Below, piece after piece: positions 1-6,173 of a DNA stretch of 13,656 bases. Numbering within the stretch: the first letter of the stretch is position 1; each line of letters starts with the position of its first letter. The notes below the pieces were generated by a model, which made no database searches, had not been told where the DNA came from, and worked only from the letters and a program-made list of their open reading frames with translations. Origin of the DNA: Nitrososphaerota archaeon (lineage in GTDB: Archaea; Thermoproteota; Nitrososphaeria; Nitrososphaerales; JAHFOH01); NCBI GenBank assembly GCA_023266955.1, contig JAHFOH010000010.1, positions 5,863 through 19,518 of the forward strand. The letters are read 5' to 3'. Made by a program: the position numbers and the translations under genes.

Positions 1-527
1 GTTGGGTCTTCAAGCTGAAGCTCGACTTGGCCTCTCCTCATCTTCCTCGCCATCAACAATCCTGCTATCTTGTGACTTCCTTGACTGGGGAGAGCTCGAA
101 GTTCTTCGATTCCCCTCATATGGTGAGCGTCTGGTCTTTCTGAAGCGATCCTAACCAGTTTCTCAAACCTGTTCTTGAAGAGACGTGAGAAGCCTTCTAC
201 ACCTTCAATTGGGTTGAGGAGTGGTGTGGGGTCTTTCATGATCTCCACTTCCTCCTCGATATGTATGATCGAAAGCTTCTCAGGACTTTGGGTCAGAGCC
301 TCTGCCTCAATTTCTTCTGGTGTTTTGGGTACCACTGCTTCTAGGTCTTGTTTGAGAAGGATATTTTGAAGATCATTTCGGCTCTGCTTCATTTCAACCG
401 CTTTGTCTACCAGTTCAGCCACGTCAATCCTTTCCGGTATGCCTTGGAGTAGTCTGAAAGCTTCCGGATCGACTTGGTATCCTCTGGAGAGGGCTTCTTG
501 GATGGCTTCGCTAATCTTTGACCGCAA
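1..527 (-). CDS. polB: DNA polymerase D (Pol II) small subunit DP1, N-terminal part, truncated by window edge
   Basis: DP1 is the small, exonuclease-bearing subunit of the archaeal replicative polymerase PolD and pairs with the large catalytic subunit DP2. The minus frame is open from 527 to the window edge, giving 175 residues. The N-terminus has the helical region typical of DP1 (IQEALSRGYQVDPEAFRLL, residues 9-27). A charged linker follows. The conserved entry to the OB-fold begins near residue 100 (DPTPLLNPIEGVEGF, then RFEKLVRI), and the OB strands (HKIAGLLMARKM) follow. The phosphoesterase domain with the Mre11-like metal site lies beyond the window. I chose the TTG at 527 because archaeal DP1 proteins usually begin just before this helix. 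A TATA-like CTTTAA at about 561-570 would give a short leader. No ATG lies between the upstream stop and this helix. Identification rests on recalled family pattern. Confidence 0.85.
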   Translation of the reverse strand, partial: MRSKISEAIQEALSRGYQVDPEAFRLLQGIPERIDVAELVDKAVEMKQSRNDLQNILLKQDLEAVVPKTPEEIEAEALTQSPEKLSIIHIEEEVEIMKDPTPLLNPIEGVEGFSRLFKNRFEKLVRIASERPDAHHMRGIEELRALPSQGSHKIAGLLMARKMRRGQVELQLEDP

Positions 528-610
528 CGGTTCAGGCTTGAATGTTAGAGGTTCAGTTCGGTTAAAGCTCTTTGTTTAGAGGATCCACATCCACGGGAAA
601 GGACGGTTTC

Positions 611-922
611 CTAGCGGGAAATAGACGGAGTTTGCTTCTTCATCTCATCCTCAATTATGGCCTCTAGCTTTTGGAAGTAAAGCCTTGTAGAAAACGGCAT
701 CTTATCCAAGTTTTCTTCGATGCCTTCTACGAAATATGGCACAACTCGTTTGGAGATCCTGATTTGAAACTTCATCCACAGTATTGGATCTTGCGTGATT
801 GTGAGTAGTCCTCTGAGCTCTTCTGGGCACCTCTCCTTTGCCTCAGCTTCGACAATCTTGTACCATTGAGCTAGTACGGCTGGATCGAAGCCTACCTTCG
901 TCTCTTCTATGATCTCCATCAT
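611..922 (-). CDS. Small acidic protein of unknown function upstream of polB
   Basis: I do not recognise this family. The protein has 103 residues counted from the first of two adjacent ATGs, and is soluble and helix-rich, with no signal peptide or membrane segment. Distinctive stretches are GFDPAVLAQWYKIVEAEA, a TQDPILWMKFQIRISKR segment and ENLDKMPFSTRLYFQKLE. Codon use and amino-acid content look genuinely coding. The frame stays open and coding-like for 12 codons upstream of the ATG (encoding AAIPEELELLDR) until a TGA at 959-961, but contains no ATG, GTG or TTG there. An ATG at 964-966 lies in another frame. The true N-terminus may therefore be longer, with a frameshift or sequence error at about 945-960, or with a non-standard start. 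It lies 84 bases upstream of polB on the same strand and may be co-transcribed with it. Confidence 0.7.
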   Translation of the reverse strand: MMEIIEETKVGFDPAVLAQWYKIVEAEAKERCPEELRGLLTITQDPILWMKFQIRISKRVVPYFVEGIEENLDKMPFSTRLYFQKLEAIIEDEMKKQTPSISR

Positions 923-1037
923 TCTATCGAGCAGTTCGAGTTCTTCTGGGATGGCCGCTCACTCATGAGGATCTTCTTTGGTTGAATATTCTCCTCTGAA
1001 GTGAAGTTGCCTTGATAATTGCACGAAGTTCGTTAAA

Positions 1038-1550
1038 CTAGCTGGCGGAAACGGGACGCGAGAGGTATGAAGCTTCGATGAATGCTGCTAGAAGCAGGAC
1101 TGCTGCTATGATTATGATCACCAACGCTAAACCGCGAAGCTGCGGTCGAATATTTCGCCGGTAAATTCCTGCTGCTATGAAGTAACTCTGGGTTAGAGCT
1201 GCGGAATAGGCGCCGAACTCTAGGAGAGCGAAAGGGAACAAGAAAAGGAAGAGAAACACTAAACTTCCCGGAACTGCGAGTCCGGTTGCGGCTGCGGAGA
1301 TTACGACCCCTGTATTGTATAGCACATACCCTCCGATTATCCAGCCGATGACCGGAATGAGCATTATCAATGCGACTTGAAAGTTGTTGCGAAATATGGC
1401 GGTCGCCGAGAGCTTTTCAGGAAGTTGCGATCGAAAGTTTTCTATGATCTCCGAACCTTCAGCCTTAGAAAGGGGCCTCGATGCGCCTAGACCAGTGATG
1501 AGTATTGCTAGGGCGAACGCGATGATGTAAACCTGAAACCATTTTCGCAA
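1038..1550 (-). CDS. SpoIIM/DUF95 family integral membrane protein
   Basis: The 170-residue protein is very hydrophobic. Likely membrane segments lie at about 5-25, 55-78, 82-106, 108-130 and 142-163. The family signature is clear: IFRNNFQVALIMLIPVIG (about 52-69), then YNTGVVISA, then a PFALLEFGAYSAAL motif whose Glu lies in the membrane region. This matches the stage II sporulation protein M / DUF95 family. In archaea that family has nothing to do with sporulation, and its function is unknown; a role in membrane remodelling or transport is only speculation. The start is TTG at 1550 (MRKWFQVYII). A TATA-like element at 1579-1586 on the minus strand lies about 30 bases upstream, which fits a nearly leaderless transcript. 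It is on the same strand as the unknown protein and polB, separated from the former by about 115 bases. Confidence 0.85.
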   Translation of the reverse strand: MRKWFQVYIIAFALAILITGLGASRPLSKAEGSEIIENFRSQLPEKLSATAIFRNNFQVALIMLIPVIGWIIGGYVLYNTGVVISAAATGLAVPGSLVFLFLFLFPFALLEFGAYSAALTQSYFIAAGIYRRNIRPQLRGLALVIIIIAAVLLLAAFIEASYLSRPVSAS

Positions 1551-1570
1551 CTGCGGGTTTGCAAGTTACT

Positions 1571-1593
1571 GTCAAGCAGTTTTTAGCCTTGAC
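1571..1593 (-). promoter_or_regulatory. Candidate promoter of the SpoIIM gene with inverted repeat around the TATA element
   Basis: The arms GTCAAG (1571-1576) and CTTGAC (1588-1593) form a perfect 6-bp inverted repeat. The 11-base spacer holds an A/T run that reads CTAAAAAC on the minus strand (1586-1579). That element is about 30 bases upstream of the TTG start at 1550, the distance expected for an archaeal TATA box of a leaderless or near-leaderless gene. A protein binding both arms would cover the box. The layout is seen directly; the regulatory role is inference. Confidence 0.35.
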
Positions 1594-1682
1594 TACCGTG
1601 CATGTTCTCTAAAGATGACGATCGATGATTTTCTGGTGTACTCTGAGGCGAAGCTCTCATTCCTCATAATATCCGATAATAG

Positions 1683-2363
1683 CTAACTTCCTCTTCTTGC
1701 TGATGCAATCAGGTCAGTAAGAGCGGCGAAGGTTCTCCCAACATCTTCCAGTCTTACCACAAGGATGGTGTCTGTATAGCAACTTACGGTATCCTCGATG
1801 TTAATGTGCCTCCTTGAAACTTGGTTGTAGAAAGCTATGAGACAGCCCGGGGTCTTGACTATTTCGGGGGGACTGTGAATTATTACAGCTGCGAGATCCA
1901 ACTCTTCGTCAAGGACATCGCTCCTGTAGAAGAAGGACTTGATTTTCTTATGCAGTTTTTGATCATAAATCAGCGTTACAGCGGAGATGCTTTCAGAAAC
2001 CTGTAGGAATTCCTCCTGATAGTTAGCGAGCATCTTTCTCGCTGCTTCCAGAACTCTCCTGCTTCTCTCTAACGATAGCTTCGCAACATCTGTTCTGACA
2101 TTGACTATGCTTTCAGCTATTACCGATTTGATTGGTGCAACAACGGGCTTGTACGCAAGTTTGGCTCTCTTTACAGCCGAGACGACGCTTTCAAGAGTTA
2201 CCCTACTCCCAACTAGCTGCTCCACCTTAGGCTTAATGAGCCTAGCCGCAGCGCTAACATTTGCGTATCCTCTCTGGAGAGCGTCTTGAATCGACAAGTC
2301 TCCATCTATCGCTTCTTGGACTACCCGTGAAATTGAGGGGCTGACCAATTTAGATAGTGACAT
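1683..2363 (-). CDS. ACT-domain protein, candidate amino-acid-responsive regulator of argG
   Basis: The 226-residue protein has two parts. The N-terminal region, about 1-75, includes SISRVVQEAIDGDLSIQDAL, then VSAAARLIKPKVEQLVG, then VTLESVVSAVKRAK. It resembles a helical module common in archaeal proteins (pattern 'ALxxGxxNxSAxARxIxPxVexxxGxxV') that looks HTH-like. A linker helix follows. The C-terminal third (about 150-222) looks like an ACT domain, with LAAVIIHSPPEIVKTPGCL, then INIEDTVSC and TILVVRLEDVGRTFAALTDLI. ACT domains typically bind amino acids. The gene diverges from argG. A perfect palindrome lies directly upstream of its ATG, between the likely TATA box and the start, as for an autorepressed gene. 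I infer an arginine- or lysine-sensing transcription regulator. The module could instead be a non-DNA-binding allosteric protein. The start is ATG at 2363. Confidence 0.7.
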   Translation of the reverse strand: MSLSKLVSPSISRVVQEAIDGDLSIQDALQRGYANVSAAARLIKPKVEQLVGSRVTLESVVSAVKRAKLAYKPVVAPIKSVIAESIVNVRTDVAKLSLERSRRVLEAARKMLANYQEEFLQVSESISAVTLIYDQKLHKKIKSFFYRSDVLDEELDLAAVIIHSPPEIVKTPGCLIAFYNQVSRRHINIEDTVSCYTDTILVVRLEDVGRTFAALTDLIASARRGS

Positions 2364-2370
2364 GACCAGA

Positions 2371-2390
2371 TTTGGTCAAATTTGACCAAA
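2371..2390. promoter_or_regulatory. Perfect 20-bp palindromic operator candidate between ACT gene and argG
   Basis: The half TTTGGTCAAA is followed immediately by its exact reverse complement TTTGACCAAA, giving a 20-bp perfect dyad. The core half-site TGGTC/GACCA recurs nearby: GACCA at 2364-2368, TGGTC at 2373-2377, GACCA at 2384-2388 and GACCA again at 2343-2347. The first two form a second, overlapping inverted repeat with a 4-base spacer. The dyad lies between the likely TATA box and start codon of the ACT-domain gene, and just upstream of the TATA/BRE region for argG. One bound protein could therefore repress the first gene and modulate the second. The palindrome is directly visible; its function is inferred. 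Confidence 0.6.
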
Positions 2391-2393
2391 AGC

Positions 2394-2401
2394 CATAAAA
2401 G
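2394..2401. promoter_or_regulatory. TATA-box-like element, possibly shared by divergent ACT gene and argG promoters
   Basis: CATAAAAG on the plus strand, CTTTTATG on the minus strand. For argG, a transcription start about 25-28 bases downstream falls near 2422-2426, about 10 bases before the TTG at 2434. For the ACT-domain gene, the same distance falls near 2370, just before its ATG at 2363. The only ATG in the argG frame (2410) is too close to this box to lie in a transcript made from it. Call based on position and composition only. Confidence 0.4.
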
Positions 2402-2433
2402 CATTTCCAATGAGGCTGCGTTCTATTCAAAGA

Positions 2434-3648
2434 TTGCAGAAGATAGTCTTAGCCTACTCGGGTGGGCTAGATACATCGGTCTCTATCAAATGGTTGCAGG
2501 AGAAATATGATGCTGATGTGGTTACGGTAACACTTGATGTGGGACAACAAGAAGACCTGAACGAGATTGCCGAGAAGGCGCGGATGCTCGGTGCCATAAG
2601 TCATTACTCCATTTCTGTGGTTGAGGAGTTCCTCAAGAACTACATCTTCCCCTCCATTAAGGCTAACGGGCTGTATGAAGGCAAGTATCCCCTGAGCACC
2701 GCTCTAGCTAGACCTCTGATAGCAACAACACTCGTAGAGGTGGCTGAGAAGGAAGGGGCATTTGCGGTTGCACATGGATGTACAGGCAAGGGAAATGATC
2801 AGGTAAGGTTTGACGTGACGATCAAAACCCTGAATCCTAACCTGAAGATCATAGCTCCAGTAAGAGAGTGGAATCTGTCACGCGATCAAGAGATTAAGTA
2901 TGCGAAGGAGAATGGGGTGCCGATAAAAGCTCAGAAGTCCGTTTATAGTGTTGACCAAAATCTATGGGGCCGCTCCATAGAAAGTGGGCCACTAGAAGAT
3001 CCTTCCGTTGAACCTCCAACTGATGCTTTTGAGTGGACCAAGCCGTTGGATGAAACGCCTGATGAACCAGGCTATTTGGAGATTCACTTTGAATCGGGAG
3101 TGCCAGTTTCTGCCAATGGCAATTCGTATGATCCGATTCATCTAATCTCCTACGTTAACGAATTCGCTGGCAATCACGGCGTTGGAATCATAGATCATAT
3201 GGAGGATCGTTTGGTTGGAATAAAATCCAGAGAAGTGTATGAATGTCCCGCAGCGGTGTGCATCCTAGAGGCGCATAGGGATCTTGAGAAACTTGTGTTG
3301 ACTCGAAGTGAACTGGCTTTCAAAACGCAGGTGGAGCAGCAGTGGTCCTGGCTTGTGTATACTGGCCTATGGCTTGACCCGCTCAGGGAGGATCTCGATG
3401 CTTTCATTGATGCTACACAGACACGCGTAGATGGTTCAGTTAAGCTGAAGCTCTTCAAAGGAGGCTTCCGAGTTGTGGAAAGGTCATCCCCTAACTCTCT
3501 GTATGATTTGAACCTAGCCACCTACGAAGGAGTTTCGAAATTCGATCAGACAGCTGCTGTAGGCTTCATAGATCTATGGGGACTTCCGTCGAGAGTCGGC
3601 TTCGCGAAGAAAGCTAGGAAGAAGCCTTTACAACAGATTCGAGCATAA
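2434..3648 (+). CDS. argG: Argininosuccinate synthase
   Basis: ArgG condenses citrulline and aspartate with ATP to make argininosuccinate, the penultimate step of arginine synthesis, in the cytoplasm. From the TTG at 2434 the protein has 404 residues, normal for the family. The N-terminal PP-loop AYSGGLDTS (residues 7-15) binds ATP pyrophosphate. HGCTGKGNDQVRFD (114-127) is the conserved citrulline/aspartate-binding loop. VYSVDQNLWGRSIE and the C-terminal tetramerisation region follow. I chose TTG because it gives MQKIVLAYSGG, matching the usual short N-terminus, and because it lies at a proper distance from the TATA-like box. An in-frame ATG at 2410 would add eight residues and is the main alternative. 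argG is the first gene of a tightly spaced array, and argH begins 3 bases after its stop. Divergent regulator and palindrome lie just upstream. Confidence 0.95.
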   Translation: MQKIVLAYSGGLDTSVSIKWLQEKYDADVVTVTLDVGQQEDLNEIAEKARMLGAISHYSISVVEEFLKNYIFPSIKANGLYEGKYPLSTALARPLIATTLVEVAEKEGAFAVAHGCTGKGNDQVRFDVTIKTLNPNLKIIAPVREWNLSRDQEIKYAKENGVPIKAQKSVYSVDQNLWGRSIESGPLEDPSVEPPTDAFEWTKPLDETPDEPGYLEIHFESGVPVSANGNSYDPIHLISYVNEFAGNHGVGIIDHMEDRLVGIKSREVYECPAAVCILEAHRDLEKLVLTRSELAFKTQVEQQWSWLVYTGLWLDPLREDLDAFIDATQTRVDGSVKLKLFKGGFRVVERSSPNSLYDLNLATYEGVSKFDQTAAVGFIDLWGLPSRVGFAKKARKKPLQQIRA

Positions 3649-3651
3649 ACG

Positions 3652-5121
3652 TTGAACCTCCTAGTTGGTGCGAGGCTTAGGAAACAGTCTCCAGGGACAG
3701 TTGAATTCACATCCTCTGTTAAGGATGACAAGTGGATACTTCAGCCTGGAATTAAGGTCAATGTTGTACACATGATTATGCTCGTCAGGCAGGGAATCGT
3801 TAAGGCGGAACAGGGAGCCAAGTGTATTGAAGCTCTCCTCTCAATGCCTGAGACACTTGACCTTGACCCAGCCCTCGAAGATGTTCACATGAATGTTGAA
3901 GATTTTGTCATAAAGAAAGTGGGGAAGGACATTGGGGGACAACTTAACCTAGCTAAGAGTAGGAACGATCAGGTCGCTACCTCCATCAGAATACGTCTGA
4001 GAGAAACAATACTTGAAGTGGCTTCAGCACTAACAGAATTTAGGAGAATCATCCTGGAGCTGGCTTCTCGCCATCTCAAAACAATAATGCCCGGGTATAC
4101 TCATCTGCAACATGCGCAGCCAGTGACGTTAGCACATCATCTCTTAGCGCATCACGACGCCTTTGCAAGGGATTTTGATAGAATCGCAAGCGGGTATGGG
4201 AGAATTAACAGCTGTCCCATGGGAGCGGCTGCACTCGCGACTACGACATTTCGGATAGATAGAAAGCTTGTCTCAAATCTCTTGGGATTCGAGAGCCTTG
4301 TAGAAAATTCCATAGATGCGGTTAGTGCAAGAGACTTCGCTGTAGAAAGCATCAGCACACTATCCCTCATCATGAGCAACCTGAGCAGGATCGCTGAAGA
4401 GTTCGTCCTATGGAGTAGCAGTGAATTCGGGCTTGTCGAGATTGCTGACGAATACGCTTCGACAAGCAGCATAATGCCGCAGAAGAAGAATCCAGTAGTA
4501 GCAGAGCTGGTGAGAGCAAAGTACTCCACTGTTCTAGGCGATTTAGTTTCCTCGCTAACAATCCTGAAGGCTTTACCCTACAGCTACAATCTCGACCTTC
4601 AGGAGCTTACACCCCACCTCTGGAGTGCCTGTGAATCCACTCTTTCATCCCTCAGGGTATTTCAAAAGATGCTTGGCACAGCAAAGTTCAATTTGGAAAG
4701 ACTTCGAAGTCTTCTTGACAAGACCCTAGTCGCCACCGATGTGGCCAATTTTCTAGTTGAAAAATACGGACTAAACTTCAGAATCGCTCATTCCATAGTA
4801 GCTTCTCTTGTTCGTCAGTATGGCGAAAGCGGATTGGATCATGCCAATAAGCTTCAGAGACTCATCAGAAAAGAAACTGGAAAGTCCGTTCACATAGATG
4901 AAAATGAACTGAAGAAGGTGACAGATCCAAAGAGCAGCATCTATCGAAGTCCAGTTCTTGGTGGACCTAATCCCAAAAGTGTGCTCGCTATGATTATCGC
5001 GGGGAAGAAGCTGCTCGATAAACACAGAGCTTGGACAAGCAGGAAGAAACTTCTGCTCAAGAACGCCGAATCCAGGCTGAAGGCCTCGATAAGTAAGCTG
5101 AAAGGAGGTGAAATCGCCTGA
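3652..5121 (+). CDS. argH: Argininosuccinate lyase
   Basis: ArgH splits argininosuccinate into arginine and fumarate, the last step of arginine synthesis. It belongs to the fumarase/aspartase superfamily and acts as a homotetramer. The 489 residues include GGQLNLAKSRNDQVAT (the conserved Ser-Arg-Asn-Asp substrate-binding segment), GYTHLQHAQP with the conserved histidine of the superfamily, and the signature loop TSSIMPQKKNP with serines 272/273. The usual glycine before that loop is a threonine here. The start is TTG at 3652, the first possible start after the argG stop, and the N-terminus (GARLRKQS...FTSSVKDD) fits the family. No strong Shine-Dalgarno precedes it. The C-terminus contains an AAAGGAGGTGA stretch that doubles as the ribosome-binding site for the following lysW gene, whose start overlaps the argH stop. 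Confidence 0.95.
   Translation: MNLLVGARLRKQSPGTVEFTSSVKDDKWILQPGIKVNVVHMIMLVRQGIVKAEQGAKCIEALLSMPETLDLDPALEDVHMNVEDFVIKKVGKDIGGQLNLAKSRNDQVATSIRIRLRETILEVASALTEFRRIILELASRHLKTIMPGYTHLQHAQPVTLAHHLLAHHDAFARDFDRIASGYGRINSCPMGAAALATTTFRIDRKLVSNLLGFESLVENSIDAVSARDFAVESISTLSLIMSNLSRIAEEFVLWSSSEFGLVEIADEYASTSSIMPQKKNPVVAELVRAKYSTVLGDLVSSLTILKALPYSYNLDLQELTPHLWSACESTLSSLRVFQKMLGTAKFNLERLRSLLDKTLVATDVANFLVEKYGLNFRIAHSIVASLVRQYGESGLDHANKLQRLIRKETGKSVHIDENELKKVTDPKSSIYRSPVLGGPNPKSVLAMIIAGKKLLDKHRAWTSRKKLLLKNAESRLKASISKLKGGEIA
5104..5110 (+). promoter_or_regulatory. Strong Shine-Dalgarno site that decides the CTG start of lysW copy 1
   Basis: GGAGGTG, inside the last codons of argH, is complementary to the 3' end of archaeal 16S rRNA. 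Seven bases separate it from the CTG at 5118. No ATG, GTG or TTG in the lysW frame lies between the upstream in-frame TGA (5109) and the first zinc-ligand cysteine codon (5130). The site therefore points to CTG as the start. Confidence 0.7.
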
Positions 5122-5291
5122 AAGAGAAGTGCGTGGAATGCGAAGGTGAGATTTCTGTCCCCGAAGATGTGATGGTCGGTGAAATCTTGAGTTGCCCAGA
5201 CTGTGGTTCAGATTACGAAGTGGCGAGTGTTCAGTCGAATACGGTGACTTTCAAGGCTGCTGAAGCCATCAAAGAAGACTGGGGAGAATAA
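5118..5291 (+). CDS. lysW: LysW amino-group carrier protein, copy 1 (arginine-side), CTG start
   Basis: LysW is a small acidic zinc protein. The gamma-carboxyl of its C-terminal Glu is joined to the amino group of alpha-aminoadipate or glutamate, protecting and carrying the intermediate through lysine or ornithine synthesis. This 57-residue copy has both zinc knuckles (C5-V-E-C8 and C26-P-D-C29), the GEILSCPDCG core and the invariant C-terminal EDWGE ending in Glu57. The start appears to be CTG at 5118. It is the only near-cognate start downstream of the in-frame stop, it lies seven bases after a strong Shine-Dalgarno site, and it overlaps the argH stop as CTGA. Starting at GTG 5133 would remove Cys5 and break the zinc site. 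argX follows within 10 bases, so this copy probably serves the glutamate branch. A TTG-to-CTG sequencing error is the alternative to a true CTG start. Confidence 0.9.
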   Translation: MKEKCVECEGEISVPEDVMVGEILSCPDCGSDYEVASVQSNTVTFKAAEAIKEDWGE

Positions 5292-5300
5292 GGAGAAATT

Positions 5301-6167
5301 TTGGGATTAGCTCTGGGTCTGCTTTACGATAGAGTCCGATGGGAAGAAAAAGTCCTAGTAGCGGCAGCTAGATCAAGGGATATTCCACTCAAAATTCTTG
5401 ACGCTAAGAACCTCATACTCAGAGTGGACGCAGACGTCGAGAAATCAGAAGAGACATTCGGACAAGTCGTGTTACAAAGATGCGTGAGTCACGTTAGGGG
5501 GCTTCATCTCACAGCGTTCCTAGAGGCTGACGGTATCGAAGTTATCAATCCATTCAGAGTTTCCGAGGCATGCAGTAACAAGTTCTTCACTACTCTTGCA
5601 TTAGAGAAAGCGGGCGTCCCGACACCCAGAACTTCAATCTCATTTGATGGGGATTCAGCGCTTAGAGCCTGTAATGATCTTGGTTTTCCTGTTGTCCTGA
5701 AGCCTGTAATAGGAAGCTGGGGACGCTTGGTCACGAGACTGAGAGACGAGGAGTCTGCAAGGGACATCCTAGGTGTCTGGCAGCAGACCAACGATTCCTA
5801 CAGCCAAATCTACTACATTCAAGAGATGGTGAAGCGTCCTCCTAGAGACATCAGAGCTATAGTCAATGGAGATAGAATCATTGCGGCAGTATACAGAAAC
5901 TCTTCGCCAGGAGAGTGGCGTACTAACGTTGCCCGGGGAGCAACCACATCTCCCTATTCGATGACTAGTGAATTTGAGGAAATCGTGCACAAGGCTGCAG
6001 ATGCGGTAGGAGGCGGAGTGTTAGGGGTCGACGTAATGGAGAGTGAAAATGGGTTTCTGGTCAACGAAATCAATACCACTGTTGAATTTAGGGGAGCCTC
6101 GTCTGCAACTACTGTTGACATACCCGGAGCTATCTTGGATTATGCGCTAACTAAGCTGAAGAAGTGA
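5301..6167 (+). CDS. argX: ATP-grasp LysW ligase, probable glutamate--LysW ligase ArgX
   Basis: This RimK/LysX-type ATP-grasp enzyme uses ATP to attach an amino acid to the C-terminal Glu of LysW. The 288 residues include LLYDRVRWEEK at the N-terminus, QRCVSHVRGLHL, the ATP-binding segments FPVVLKPVIGSWGRLV and IQEMVKRPPRDIRAIV, the substrate/ATP loop ARGAT, and the metal ligands in GVDVMESENG and VNEINTT. The substrate-specificity position that reads Asn-Thr/Ser in LysX and Gly-Phe in ArgX, as I recall from Sulfolobus work, reads Gly265-Ala266 here (EFRGASS). The Gly favours ArgX, and placement between lysW copy 1 and argC in the argG-argH array agrees. The start is TTG at 5301 with AAGGAG just upstream, overlapping the lysW stop. 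Glutamate specificity is therefore likely but not certain; dual use is possible. Confidence 0.88.
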   Translation: MGLALGLLYDRVRWEEKVLVAAARSRDIPLKILDAKNLILRVDADVEKSEETFGQVVLQRCVSHVRGLHLTAFLEADGIEVINPFRVSEACSNKFFTTLALEKAGVPTPRTSISFDGDSALRACNDLGFPVVLKPVIGSWGRLVTRLRDEESARDILGVWQQTNDSYSQIYYIQEMVKRPPRDIRAIVNGDRIIAAVYRNSSPGEWRTNVARGATTSPYSMTSEFEEIVHKAADAVGGGVLGVDVMESENGFLVNEINTTVEFRGASSATTVDIPGAILDYALTKLKK

Positions 6168-6173
6168 AAGAAG

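Noticed and set aside
175..369. Open frame on the plus strand of 64 codons
   Set aside because: It lies wholly antisense to the DP1 coding sequence and has a low-complexity Ser-rich translation with no family resemblance.
1593..1667. Small minus-strand ORF of 24 codons between the ACT-domain and SpoIIM genes (MRNESFASEYTR...)
   Set aside because: Too short to judge, no Shine-Dalgarno site, and the composition is not clearly coding. It is in frame with the ACT-domain gene after its TAG, but readthrough is not supported.
4152..4529. Open frame of 125 codons on the minus strand inside argH
   Set aside because: It is antisense to a highly conserved part of argH including the signature loop; the translation shows no domain and is a codon-bias shadow.
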